Of a stretch of DNA of 64,000 nucleotides, positions 12,501 to 24,024 are shown piece after piece (positions within the stretch are counted from its first letter, which is position 1; every line of letters begins with the position of its first letter). The stretch comes from Cryptomeria japonica (Eukaryota; Streptophyta; Pinopsida; Cupressales; Cupressaceae): NCBI RefSeq assembly GCF_030272615.1, contig NC_081408.1, positions 204,065,113-204,129,112 of the forward strand, given 5' to 3'. The notes below the pieces were generated by a model that was not told where the DNA came from, searched no databases, and saw only the letters and a list, made by a program, of their open reading frames with translations. The translations under genes were made by a program, and so were the position numbers.

Positions 12501-13499
12501 AAAAACCCATCCGTTGTCTACTAGATCCTCATCAGAATCATCAGTCACACTTTCATCAACAATGTAACAAGATTTATCTTTGTTCTTCTTAAATCTGTAT
12601 CTCTGATATTCAGGATTAGGCTTGTATGTTCTTCTAGCTTCTTCTCTTAGTCTAGCATGTCTATCAGGGCATCTTGAAGCCATATGACCAATCTTATTGT
12701 AGTTAAAACATTTAAAGAGTGCTTTACCTTCATACTTACTTCCAATTGGACCTTTTGGCATTTTCCTTGCAAATAGTGCTTCAAGTTCTTCAAGTTCTCT
12801 TGCATAAAAGGCTCTCCAGTTTGATTTGTCAAATGGAGCAGATGATGTTGATTCTTTAAAGACCAAATCAGTTTTTATAGTAGCAACAAGACCAAATTCC
12901 TCAATTTCAAAAGATGAAAGTTTTCCAATCAATGTATCCCTAGTTACTGATGTATTAGGCATTGTCCTCAACTTATTTACAATAGTAACCTTCATTTTAT
13001 ATGCTGGTGGGAAACCTCTTAAGATTTTTGAAACAATTTCATCCTCACTTAAGGTTCCTCCACAACATGTAATACCCAAAACAATTTCATTTACTCTTTC
13101 CATAAAAGAAGAAATCCTTTCATCTTCTTTCATTTTCAGATGTTCATACCTGACTCGGAAGCTTTCAAGTTTTGCAATTTTGACTGGGGAATCTCCTTCA
13201 TTCAGTGTTTCCAAGTGATCCCAAATAGCTTTAGGAGTAGACCTATCTGATAATCCCATGATTTGTTGATCTGATAATGCGCTCAAAAGTGCTTCTCTTG
13301 CTTTGCAATAATTTTCTTCATCTTTAGCTAAGGTAGTTGGACTAGTCTGACTAGCTACAATAGTAGTATAACCATTCTTAGTAACTTCCCAGATGTCTTT
13401 ACCAATGCAATTAAGATGTGTCTCCATTCTAATCTTCCATATCCCATAGTTGGTTCCATCAAGTTTAGGACTATTCTTCTTGAAATAGTTAGTAGACAT
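9519..13499 (-). pseudogene. Copia Gag-Pol polyprotein of element C
   Basis: Starting at ATG 13499, a single frame of 1326 codons reaches a stop at 9519, broken by nonsense codons at 11496-11498, 11355-11357, 9645-9647 and near 9607. Domains in order: gag of the UBN2 type (LDGTNYGIWKIRME, residues 14-27); a zinc knuckle CFNYNKIGHMASRC in which the second Cys is Tyr; aspartic protease with DSGCSHHM; gag-pre-integrase (WLWHKRLCHVNF); integrase core (HIDLCGP, LRSDQGGE, VVERKNR); RT with [11 protein letters not shown] and the catalytic FVDDIIFGG; RNase H (YTDANWAGD, ESEY, CDNTAA). Compared with B, about 45 residues between RT and RNase H are missing in frame. The protein would package and copy the element RNA and integrate it. 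With four nonsense codons it is unlikely to be active. Confidence 0.93.
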
Positions 13500-13537
13500 T
13501 GGATCTCCTCAAGTTGTTAAACTTCTGCAAAAGAGGA

Positions 13538-13554
13538 CTAGGCTCTGATACCAA
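13538..13554 (-). promoter_or_regulatory. Primer-binding site of element C
   Basis: On the minus strand it reads TTGGTATCAGAGCCTAG directly inside the 5' LTR, the usual plant copia/Sirevirus site complementary to the 3' end of initiator methionine tRNA. Confidence 0.88.
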
Positions 13555-13555
13555 T

Positions 13556-14603
13556 TGTTAGGTCCCGGAGACAACTGAGAGGGGAGGGATGAATTAGTTG
13601 TCTAATAAATTCAAACCAAAAAATAATTAACCAACTTAATGTTTAATACTGGTAAACTAGTTAAGTATGTCAGTAGACAGTGTTAACAGTAAATTGCTAT
13701 ACCGGTAAGGATTAATGCATGAAACATAAACATAAAGTCATCCACAACACATAACACCAATATTTGTACGTGGAAACCCTGTAAGGGGAAAAACTACGGT
13801 GGGAAACCTTACCCACAATCAGATGATACTACTACAGATAGTAAGTGTACATAAATGGGGTCTACACATGTAGAAAGGCTAACAGCCTAGAGCTCACTGC
13901 TCAATCACAAAATGGGAGTCACATTGACTACAGTTGGATGGTTAAATCTAGTAAGAATGTACTGCACAAAATGGCATCTTCATATGCTAGATTCAGTACC
14001 GGTGTAATGTTGATATGCTTCTACAAAAACCTAACTTCACCTTCAAATGATGTCTTTGTGTATATCCCTGCTTGATCTCGCATATACCTTCACTTAATTC
14101 TTTTTCGCATTCCACACTTGATCTTACAGATAAGATCTTACAATTAGACCATACCCTAAGACCAATTTTAGTAGGTCGACTCTACAAGATATTACAATAA
14201 AAACATTTTCCAAACAATATAATATCCAATGCAATAACCAGTTAAACATGTCAGCTAAATGCATTTACAACAATAATAAATCATCTCCATAGCATGCCAT
14301 GCTAATCTGGAAAAGATAAACCTTTCGGTGTAACCCTAGATAACCTGGACCTATTTGTCGGTAAAAGCAAATATGCAAATATGAATATAATAATGATTAA
14401 TTATTCAAAACAAAGTGTCCACATGATGTCTTTGACATTTCCAAGTGTCTTCCATATCATTCTAGGTACCGGTGAACAATATATCCTGCCAGTGAACCAT
14501 ATACCAGTAACTGTTGCACAGTTTACTTGCTTGTCAGTGAATGTTGCTGGATCTTCAAAGTAGGTGTTGACATCAATGACAAAACCATACCAAAATACCA
14601 ACA
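13556..14603 (-). repeat. 5' LTR of element C
   Basis: A 1048-bp LTR running, on the plus strand, from TGTTAGGTCCCGGAGAC to ATACCAACA. It would carry the element's promoter. It matches the left LTR base for base over long stretches, with scattered, mostly C/T and G/A, differences. Confidence 0.93.
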
Positions 14604-14608
14604 TGATA

Positions 14609-14838
14609 TTCTTTTGTGGATAGGGAGGTCTACCTTTATGGATATGCTTATCTTTAACCCCAAACAAAGTGGTAGTAGAAGATACAACTTGTTGCAATAT
14701 AGGAGAAGACAACGATGGAGGAGTAGGGACATATGTAGGGGAAGTGAAAGAGACATTAGGATGGATTGAACTAAATGCTAATTCATAAGGTTTACACTTA
14801 TAATAATCCTTATATAATATATCATCACAAAGAATCAT
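14609..14838 (-). pseudogene. Degenerate coding-like stretch, upstream part (split by C)
   Basis: From a minus-strand ATG at 14838 an open frame runs to the C insertion (about 77 codons), with text including KCKPYELAF and PPSLSSPIL, rich in Ser, Pro and Thr. It would continue at 8058 leftward if C were absent. No family is recognised. The frame is open up to the insertion point, so C landed in it after or during its decay. Confidence 0.3.
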
Positions 14839-15584
14839 AGTTATAATTAGAGAAATTCAAAAGTGATCAAGAGAAAATCCCCCACATGATACTAGTGGCT
14901 AATATCTAGTACCCTAGATAGTAAGCATGCAACCTCATGAGGAGTTTAATACATTCGTGTACCACTAAAGGGACCGCAACCATCAAAACCAACCAAGGAA
15001 TACACAACTTTACATGGAATATTTCTAATTAAAGGATAACAATAAATGCACTCGATACTACCTAGGGTCCTACAAGGACTATCAAGGTAGTGCATGATGG
15101 ATATACATGATAGCACAAAAATCATCATTATGTTAGTTAGTTTATCACATTAAGTCCATGATCGATATGGATGGTAGCACAAAACTAATCATATTTTTTC
15201 CAATAAAGACCATTAATAAAGAGGGAATCCTCCATTATAACATTGAATCTACATGATGGGTCAACCATAACATCTATGACAATGAAACTATTGATTTTAG
15301 CAGGGATGTAGAGAGGAGTAGGTTATCCACTATACACCAAGTCTAGAGGTGGAAATGATATATAAATACTTTTATTCCTCTTGTTTGGGAGATAAATTGT
15401 AGTGATAGTGACCATATTTACATAAGGATAATCACTCAATGTAGGAGAAAATGATGCAAAAATTAAATTTGACTAATGAGGTGGAAACAAACTGGTATAG
15501 ATCTATAATTCAAAAAAACATTTTCAATAAACTTATCGGATTTATGTTTTTTATCTCTAACTTGGGTAGTATCATTATCTATAT
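14839..15584. other. Unassigned flank left of element E
   Basis: Short minus-strand protein-like text occurs (14946-15128, Cys-rich), with a local imperfect duplication of 'ttttgtgctacca-ccat' words near 15110-15190. No family could be named. It may be further decayed sequence of the stretch that C interrupts. Confidence 0.4.
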
Positions 15585-17811
15585 TGTAATGTCCGCCAAA
15601 CTACCCTAGAGAAAATAACTAAACTAACTAACAAATATAGAGATAATTTTTTTTTAAATCATTTATATTGCAACACATATAATTATCTACTCTAGTGCAT
15701 TAAAAATTCATTATCATAATATTCATACAATGTCATTAATATTAAGCACAATCACACAAACTAATATTCGAGCGGAAATATACACAACATAATACTTCTA
15801 ACAATCTCCCCTAAGGTATCTCAATGTCATTACTTACACTATCAAGATAAGCAATAACATCATGATCACTATCAAACCAATGCATACTAAATCCATTATC
15901 TTATTCTCTCCATGCACATATGCAAGATCAATTACAACCTACTTATCATGAATGCAATCTTAATCAATGTGGTTACCATACAACCCCATTAGGTTCATTT
16001 TAGAGTACCAATACCAAATGTTCCTATACCCATTTCACATTAATAACCCTATAACAATAGACCATTCCTATACGATCTTTTCACATAACTATTCTATTTC
16101 AATGATCATTGCAACATAAAAAATAATGTTCATGCACAATAATTAATTTCAACCTCATCATTTCCTTTAATGAATCAATTCCAATATACAACATGATACA
16201 TCATATGTTCTATACATGAGTCATGACAATATTATAATACATCAATTACGATTTTATTTACATTATTTTTTACATCTAGGATCATAACTCTCAATTATAT
16301 GAATAGAATGATATCATGAAATCTACCTATACATATGCCATATGAATCATGTACATCTATCTGCTACAAAATCTATCCATAAGCTAGAGATAATAATCCA
16401 CATCCACATAAGGAAGCATCCAACAAAGGACATCCTAATGGAAGAGGGCATCAAACCACCTAGCCATGTGGAACTAAAGGAACCACCCCCTATTCTAGGA
16501 GATGACACAAGGTCTCACTCACAATCTAAACTTAGGCTGACACCTAATAACCAAAGAGAACTCAACAACTCTAGAACCACAACCAAGAGTCAAGTAATGT
16601 AATAATCCAAATCACATCTCATGACTAATCATAAACATAGAAACTCCCAGATGTGTACCGATAACCATGGCATAAGCTATAAGGACAAAGGACAAGGACA
16701 CATGTAGGAGTGGAGTGTCATGACATACTATCCTCACATAGAAGGAAAAACCTCACCCTGATACACATGTCTCTGCATGCTATCCTCACGAAGAAGGGCA
16801 TATCATCTTGATAGACATGTGGAGCCATCTCAACCTATGAGAGAACACGGGAGATTGAGTTGCGATCACAATGGCCTTACCAAGATTATCCTTAAATATC
16901 CTCCCTAGGAGTAAGTTGGGGGCTCACAACCATTATTATCTTGATTAGGTGAATCCTAATTACCTAGCCAATATAATTAATTATTATGTTACCACTTATT
17001 TACAACAAGGAAAACTTTCAATGTGCCCTAGTGGTCTAGACTCTAAGCATCCTTACTAGGAACCTCTTAGTAGCCTATCTCTCATGAACCCAATCATCAC
17101 TTGAAATCCTAATCCCCCTATGCATGTTCCAATACCTTAGGGTAACATAAACAATAAGGAGGCTCAATAGCAACATCAAGAAAGTATCCTCAACACATAA
17201 AAAATAAGCACAATAATCAGAAGTCAAAATGCCAAAATATAATCAAGTTCCTCAACAATAATCAACATGACAATAAATAAAAGTAAGGCACAAATCCATC
17301 TTATTCATTCACAACAATATCAAATCCTCAACATCAAGGCACAACCATCTCGCTAGAGCTAAAATAAACCATCCTCAATAGCAAGGCTCATCAACTCGCT
17401 AGAGAAACAATTTCACATCCTCAATGACAAGGAACTAATCATCTTGCCAAAGCCAATCCGAACTAGAAGAAATGCTAGAGAATCTTATAAATGTCAATGA
17501 TGTCTCTAGTAAAAAAGACAACACTAAAGAAAACAACTCAGAAGTACAAATCCATCAAAATTAAAATGATAAAATAGTCCAACGCATTTGTCATGCAAGG
17601 AAATCATAGACAAGCACTCATCGTCATATCACATGATAGTGGAATAGACGTCGAATGAAGGTTTGTTCCAATCTCCGAAGAAAGAGCGATACCACTTCAC
17701 CAAGCGATACCACCAACCAAGCCAAACAATTCCCAAGAAATACCACTATTAACCTCCTGACTGTATTGGTCATCATGGTTTCATGGGAAACAAGAAGAAT
17801 AGAGCTACATG

Positions 17812-17968
17812 TTAGGAGTTCCAAAGTTCTAAAAACTCTCGATAGCCTGACAATGAAGAAACCTCTCTCGGTTGTATCTGCCATTGAAGTGTTGCAGGAA
17901 ACAATTTGCATGGAACTTACATGTTGAGAGTTCCAAAGTTTCGGGAACCTGTCGATAGCCTAACATTA
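17812..17968. repeat. Local direct repeat of about 40 bp
   Basis: The words GAGTTCCAAAGTT and TCGATAGCCT occur in the same order at 17815-17850 and again at 17931-17962, with substitutions, inside the candidate E LTR. Confidence 0.6.
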
Positions 17969-18277
17969 GATTTAGGGAGAAAGTTACAGGATTAAATAAG
18001 AAGTCAAGGACTTCAGGGTTAGACTAATAAGGCATAACCAAATAAAACGATTACAAACAAAATGAAAGGATTTAAATTTTGAAAATGGAAGAGGTTTAAC
18101 AACCGAAAAAGTCACCAGGATAAACAATGATGCCAAAAACATGCATTAACAGTAAAAACTAGGAAATCATTACGAAGTCAAAACATGAGGATTATTTCTT
18201 CCAAACACAGGTATTTGAATGGTAAACTCAAAGCAGTCACAGAGCCACTCACGACAACATGCAAAAATAATGTCGAA

Positions 18278-18355
18278 ACACACACACACACACAAACACA
18301 TATATATACATAAATATTAACCCTCGAATTATGATATTATTATTATTATTATTAA
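18278..18355. repeat. Microsatellites: (CA)n and (ATT)n
   Basis: A CA run at about 18278-18299 leads into TATATATA, and a TAT/ATT run lies at about 18335-18354. They are simple sequence repeats within the E LTR. Strongly AT-rich sequence with TAAATAAA words follows at 18720-19180. Confidence 0.85.
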
Positions 18356-19633
18356 GATATTATTCACAATAATCTCCAACTACTCTTGTATACAATACTT
18401 TCATAGACACGATAGTAGACAATCTCCAGAAAACCAAAATTATAGAAGATAGGAATGCATCGACCTAGAGATTGAAGTGATGGCAAGAAAAAATGGAGAA
18501 GAGTCAAATCCAACCTCAATCCAGCAAACCAAAATGAAGCAATCTCAAATCATCCAAATTCACAAAATCGTATAAAAATGATTGAAGAAGCTCACTTGAC
18601 ACAATGCTCAGAGAACTCAATAAATAGATTTCAATCAAAACCTATGCAATAGAATCGGCCAATCAGAATATTCCAAAAATACTATATTTCATACCAACCC
18701 TTTCCAAATTCAAGGTAAGAAATAAAATAATATGATTTTCTTACTCCACAACTTCCAACCAATAGAATAATAGGGTAGGTAGAAAAATATAATATTTAAT
18801 CAACCCAATTAGTAACAAAGGAAATAATAGTAATATAACAACCAATAATAATTAAATAATAATACAAGGTCCAATAAAATAAATAAAACCCAAATATAAA
18901 TAAATACCATAAATAATTATAAAACCATAACCAGCATAAAATCATAAATATTTAAACAATAAATAAATAAAAATAAATATCAAATAAACATTAAATCAGT
19001 AAATCATTTAATTAATTATCAAAGAACTAAGTAAATACAAACTATTAAACGAATAAATTAATAAAACATTAACCAAATAATAATAATAGATCACTCAACA
19101 AAATATCCAATCTAAACATTAATTGAATTTATTTAAACTATGTGAAACAATTATTAATTAATTAAATAATCAAATACTCATAATCACCACAAGGTAAGCA
19201 CAAATCAAGATACTGACATGATGACTTACTCTAAGACACTCAAGTTCTGACAAGGATGACAACTTAAGCCTAAAGTGTGTAGAGGGAACTCATTCCATCT
19301 CCAACAACTTGCCATTGAGATAAAAACACACTCAGACCTATGAGACCGGGTGGAGTCGATGTCTGGTACCTACAATCCTATAACCACCAATAACCACAAT
19401 ACAACATATGGGATAATATATCATAAATAATCAGGCAAGTGATCGAGAATGATGATGTCATATCATGCTCATAGTGAGTGGCATGACATCATCCCTATCA
19501 TGAATATAGTAATAAGACAATCACCCACATTATAGTATCATCTCATCTAGTATAATTAGAAAGCTGGGTTAGCATAAATAAAATACCATCATAATACAAT
19601 AAGAAAAATAATCCATCTAGAATAGAAAATGCT

Positions 19634-20456
19634 TGATGCATTAGCACCGGAGTAGTTCAAACCGGAACCATGATTTTGATCCCGATGAGACATCAATCCC
19701 AGTATTGGCCCGGTATTGGTGTTCTCTTACCACTTGGTTTTGTAATGTATGGAATCAAGTTGTGAGTGATTTATGTAAGTTGTAGATCATTGACCGATGT
19801 TGTTTTGGGCCTTGTATGATGTTCTTGGAGGACCGCATGAAGTTTTATGCATTTGAAGATGTTCTTGGTGATTTGGGCCGACATGTTATCATTTGCACAT
19901 TACATCATGAACCGGTGGGTCTTTGGCCGACTTGATCGATTTGTTATTGCTGGTGGATGGTATAAAGGGAATGTTTAGAGATTGATTTTAGGGGACATAG
20001 GACAAAGGTCAAAGAAAGTAGAGACCGAGTGAAGATGTAGTTTTAGGAGAGATTCTGGTCCAGGGGGATTGAAGTCTAGAGGGAGTGAAGTCTAGATCAA
20101 TGTAGAATAGGGCAGACTACTACCAGAGGCCTATTTATCGAGCAAAAGATATACAAATCTTATATTTGTGTTGCATGGATTTCTTTGTAATCCTGGGCTG
20201 TAGTCCAGCATGTGTAGCCATTGAAGGCTTATGTGATTTTGTAGATAATTGTAATGATGGATTTTTTTGTTACTGATTATATTGTGTGTTTCTTCTACTA
20301 GTTAGGGTTGCTTACCAGTTATATCTTGTGAACTGTTACCGGTTGTTGGTATCTTGCATAGTGTTTTTGTTATGCCAGTAACATGTTTGGTGTTTTGTTT
20401 TATGAGTTGGAAGGCAGGGATGTCCTTCATTGAATATCCCTACCTTGATTGAATCA
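19634..20456 (+). mobile_element. Element K: solo LTR inside the E LTR
   Basis: An 823-bp segment begins TGATGCATTAGC and ends TTGATTGAATCA, with matching TGAT/ATCA termini. It is flanked by ATGCT (19629-19633) and ATGCA (20457-20461), a five-base duplication with one difference. It holds a TATA-like GGTATAAAGGG near 19960 and no coding sequence. Its composition, with CCGGT words, differs from the AT-rich sequence around it. The solo LTR reading is inferred from termini and flanks. Confidence 0.55.
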
Positions 20457-20699
20457 ATGCATATAGATCATCGAATATAAATCTATCATCGCAATAACCA
20501 AGGATAAATGTCATCATCCACATAAGTCACCATATATCAAATGTCCATAAGAAAGGTCTAGCATCATCTGTAAGCATCTAAGATATAGATAGAGTCATAA
20601 ATATGAATCAAAATATCATATGAGGATCTAATCAAGTCTATCAATGTATAAACAAAAGAAAAATTGAGGAGGGACAATACATTTTCTCCTCCTTTTCCT

Positions 20700-21754
20700 A
20701 GGCTTACTCCTGAAAGCTTGAGAAAAAATAGGGGTAAAGCTCTCTCATCCACACAACATCCTCCCATGTCATAGAAGTATCATCACTCAGGTCCCATTGG
20801 ACCCTTACCTTCTCTATGTCCCAAACCCTGAGGGTTAGCCCTCGACATTGAAGAATGAGCACAAGCTTGAAAGAAAGCTACCTGTCCTCGACCTACAATG
20901 AATTCCAATCCAAAACATGCGATATATCAGGATGGTAAGGTCTCAATACTGACACAAGAAACACATCATGGATACAAGATAAGATAGGCAGCAAGGCAAG
21001 GCAATATTCTATAGGATCAGTCCATTCCAAAATATTAAAAGGTCCCACAAATCAGAGTGCCAACTAAGAGCCTTTTCCATTATAGATAGGAATCTTTGGC
21101 GAACACACTCTCAAATACACCTTATCTCCCACCGAAAACTGCCTATCCAAATGATGAACATCTATATATTTCTTATGTCTATCCTATGCTACTACCAAAT
21201 GCTCTCTAATATGCCTCACCTACTTCTCCATGTCCTACAACATCTCTAAACCAAGGTGTACTTTGTCCTCCAGCCAATCCCAACTCAAGGGCATCTGACA
21301 AGGTCTACCATATAATGCCTGGAAAGGAGACATGCCAATCAAACTATGATAGTTGTTGTTATAAGCAAACTCAACAAAATGAATATAATCCTCCTATCTC
21401 AATTGTTGATCCATGATGTACATCCACAACATGTCCTCCAAGACATGATTAAATCTATTTATCTGACCATCTGTCTTAAGATGATATGCCAAACTAACGT
21501 TCATCTACACTCCTAAGTCATGTTGAAGGGAAGTCCACAATGTAGAAGTGAATACTAGATCACGATTTGATATAATCAATTGAGGGATACAATGCAACCT
21601 CAAAATATTCTCCATGAAAATATGAGCCACTGTCTCTTCTATGTATAAGGATTTGATCGGAAAAAAATGTGCTACCTAGGTCAACATATCAATGGTGATG
21701 ACAATAGCATCATGACAATGTGAATACAAAGACAAACCCATGATAAAATATATA
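20700..21754 (-). pseudogene. Gypsy integrase core, C-terminus and chromodomain of E
   Basis: Minus-strand text from 21754 leftward matches a plant chromovirus integrase: HCHDAIVITIDMLT, then the core SNRDLVFTSTLWTSLQ (usually SDRD; here the Asp reads Asn), AYHLKTDGQ, LEDMLWMYIMDQQ, VEFAYNNNYHSLIGMSPF and ALYGRPCQ. Next comes the GPY/F-type tail (VGDKVYLRVCSPKIP). Last, a chromodomain-like end near 20764-20900 (VQWDLSDDTSMTWED, LYPYFF). Chromodomains steer chromovirus integration to chromatin marks. Several stops interrupt the frame. The N-terminal part of the same integrase is on the other side of J (25508 onward). Confidence 0.85.
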
Positions 21755-21759
21755 GAAAT

Positions 21760-22546
21760 TGTAGACACATGAAATTTATCATGTCTAATTAAATAAATAT
21801 TTTATTTATTTAATTATTTTAACCTAATTCTTCTATTATTTAAAACAATCTTTATTTATTTAATTAATTCATTTATCCTCTTCTAGCCTTATTTCTCATT
21901 TAAATAAATACATTTATTTATTTAAATTCCCCTTTTCCTAAATTAAATAAATATTCTTATTTATTTAATTGATCCCACTTCTTCTATTAATTAAATAAAT
22001 CTTTATTTATTTAATTAATTCATTAACCTTTTCTACTCATGACACATGTCATTCATCTCTTAATTCCTACACTACCTACCCTTTCATTATTTTCTTATTT
22101 CCTCTACCTACCCTCTAATCATAGCCGACCATTTATCTTTTACACCTCTCAATCTTATCCCTCCATTTCATATAGTGTCTTTTATATAAGGAGATTCTTT
22201 CTTCATTATCAACCCTAACTAACTGATTGATCAATTGACTACACTACGCTTTTGAACTTTCATATACGATCCTACTTGCAACCACATTTCTGTTCTTTGT
22301 TGAGCTCTTGTGAATATATTAAATCTAAGAGCAAATATATTGAGCAAGATCAATGGACATAGGAGGAATGGAGATCCAAAACCCATTGGACATGTGATAG
22401 TATAATCTTTGTGATTTCATTTGATTTGCATTGTCTTAGGTAATCTTCATATGCTATGGTGGATCTTTGTTGTTGTTAGGCTAGGGTTTTGTGGTTGAAT
22501 TCATTTAGCCTTTCAATATTGTTGTTATCCATTTTCACCATATACA
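21760..22546 (+). repeat. LTR 1 of element J
   Basis: A 787-bp LTR. It has five AT-rich inverted repeats (21786-21816, 21836-21868, 21899-21925, 21941-21970, 21986-22020), the second with a decayed left arm. A TATA-like CTTTTATATAAGG lies near 22190. Compared with LTRs 2 and 3 it has its own point changes (for example TGTAGACACATGAAA at the start). Confidence 0.92.
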
Positions 22547-23238
22547 TTTTGGCACGCCCAATATGGAATCACAAAGATTATACCACATAGCCCAAACATG
22601 CCTACACAATACAGATGTGCTCGCATTCGACATAGATGCCTTTTTGTTCATAGACATGCCTAGAACAAACACAGATGCGCCTGGCACCAGCACAGATGTG
22701 CCTCAACATTTTTTGACCTTGTTTGACATATTCTAAAATGCATTTATTGTGCTACCTAGCATGCATTAATGAAAACATTTATTGCGACAAAGTACAAGGA
22801 GGTTTTGGTGGTACTTACCAGCTCTCCTGCATCTGCTGGCCTCTGAAATCAGCGCATGCGATTGAATCTGTGCACCAATGCCATCACTGCTGACTGCTGT
22901 TGCTCTATTCTTTCTCTACACTTTGATCTCTTGGATGTGTGGATGACAATGAGGATGTTTTCCCTCGTATTCTATCTTATAGACAACCCTAGCCCTAGCC
23001 CTAGCCCTTGTTTCTCGAGTCAGTCTTCATTATCCAGTGACTCTGGCACTCTAACCTATCTGGCCAGTCCATTCTAGCCTTTCTTTCTTATTGAGATATT
23101 GTCTGCGATCTTTCAAGATATTTTCATCCAATCTCTCAAGGGGGCATATCATTCCCATCTTGGGGAAACTTTGTATCAGTTCATCTTATCTTCTTTGAAA
23201 CAATGCGACAAGCTGCATTGTCTCAAAGATGGGCAAAA
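22547..23238 (+). other. Internal domain 1 of element J
   Basis: It begins TTTTGGCACGCCCAATATGG, the expected place of a primer-binding site, and ends with a purine tract CTCAAAGATGGGCAAAA just before LTR 2. It holds a telomere-like (CCCTAG)n run at 22987-23008. Short open frames have no known motif and are not treated as genes. Confidence 0.85.
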
Positions 23239-24024
23239 TGTAGACACCTAAAATTGTCATGTCTAATTAAATAAATATTTTATTTATTTAATTATTTTAA
23301 CCTAATTCTTCTATTAATTAAATAAATCTTTATTTATTTAATTAATTCATTTATCCTCTTCTAGCCTTATTTCTCATTTAAATAAATACATTTATTTATT
23401 TAAATTGCCCTTTTCCTAAATTAAATAAATATTCCTATTTATTTAATTGATCCCACTTCTTCTATTAATTAAATAAATCTTTATTTATTTAATTAATTCA
23501 TTAACCTTTTCTACTCATGACACATGTCATTCATCTCTTAATTCCTACACTACCTACCCTTTCATTATTTTCTTATTTCCTCTACCTACCCTCTAATCAT
23601 AGCCGACCATTTATCTTTTACACCTCTCAATCGTATCCCTCCATTTCATATAGTGTCTTCTATATAAGGAGATGCTTTCTTCATTATCAACCTTAACTAA
23701 CTGACTAATCAATTGACTCCACTACGCTTTTGAACTTTCATATATGATCCTACTTGCAACCACATTTCCGTTCTTTGTTGAGCTCTTATGCACATATAAA
23801 ATTTGAGAGCAAATATATCAAGCAAGATCAATGGAGATAGGAAGAATGGAGATCCAAACCCTATTGGACATGTGATGGTATAATCTCTACGATTTCATTT
23901 GATTTGTATTGTATTAGGTAATCTTCATATGTTATGGTGGATCTTTGTTGTTGTTAGGCTAGGGTTTTGTGGTTGAATTCATTTAGCCTTTCAATATTGT
24001 TCTTATCCATTTTCACCATATACA
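23239..24024 (+). repeat. LTR 2 (shared middle LTR) of element J
   Basis: A 786-bp copy of the LTR that serves both as 3' end of the first interior and 5' end of the second. All five AT-rich inverted repeats are intact here (about 23260-23500). Confidence 0.92.

Larger units (their letters stand above)
8064..14603 (-). mobile_element. Element C: full-length copia (Sirevirus-like) element
   Basis: A complete LTR retrotransposon of 6540 bp on the minus strand. Both LTRs are present (8064-9113 and 13556-14603), each starting TG and ending CA, and the element is flanked by a perfect duplication TGATA at 8059-8063 and 14604-14608. The interior has a primer-binding site, a gag-protease-integrase-RT-RNase H frame in copia order, and polypurine tracts. 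It is the same family as element B in LTRs, polyprotein and primer-binding site. It is the best-preserved coding element here: one frame runs the whole polyprotein with a few nonsense codons. Confidence 0.95.
15585..20681 (-). repeat. Candidate 3' LTR of E, about 4.3 kb without K
   Basis: The right end, GGGACAATACA at 20681, abuts a minus-strand purine tract (20682-20698) just after the chromodomain frame, so an LTR start there (TGTATTGTCCCTCC on the minus strand) is well placed. The left end is proposed at TGTAATGTCCGCC (15585), which is the near-perfect inverted repeat of the right end, as LTR termini should be. The body is AT-rich and has no gene. Only one LTR is in view, so the left end is inferred. 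An LTR this long is unusual but known among some plant chromoviruses. Confidence 0.45.

Noticed and set aside
15585-15804. A short (about 220-bp) minus-strand LTR bounded by TGTAATG and CTAACA, followed by CTCCCCT
   Set aside because: It has TG/CA ends and a purine tract on the minus strand, but no partner LTR or duplication. The inverted-repeat match to 20681 is better.
16342-16602. An 86-codon open frame inside the candidate E LTR
   Set aside because: No motif, low-complexity polar text, within AT-rich LTR-like DNA.
18278-18355. CA and ATT runs as regulatory or origin sequence
   Set aside because: Ordinary microsatellites. No other support.
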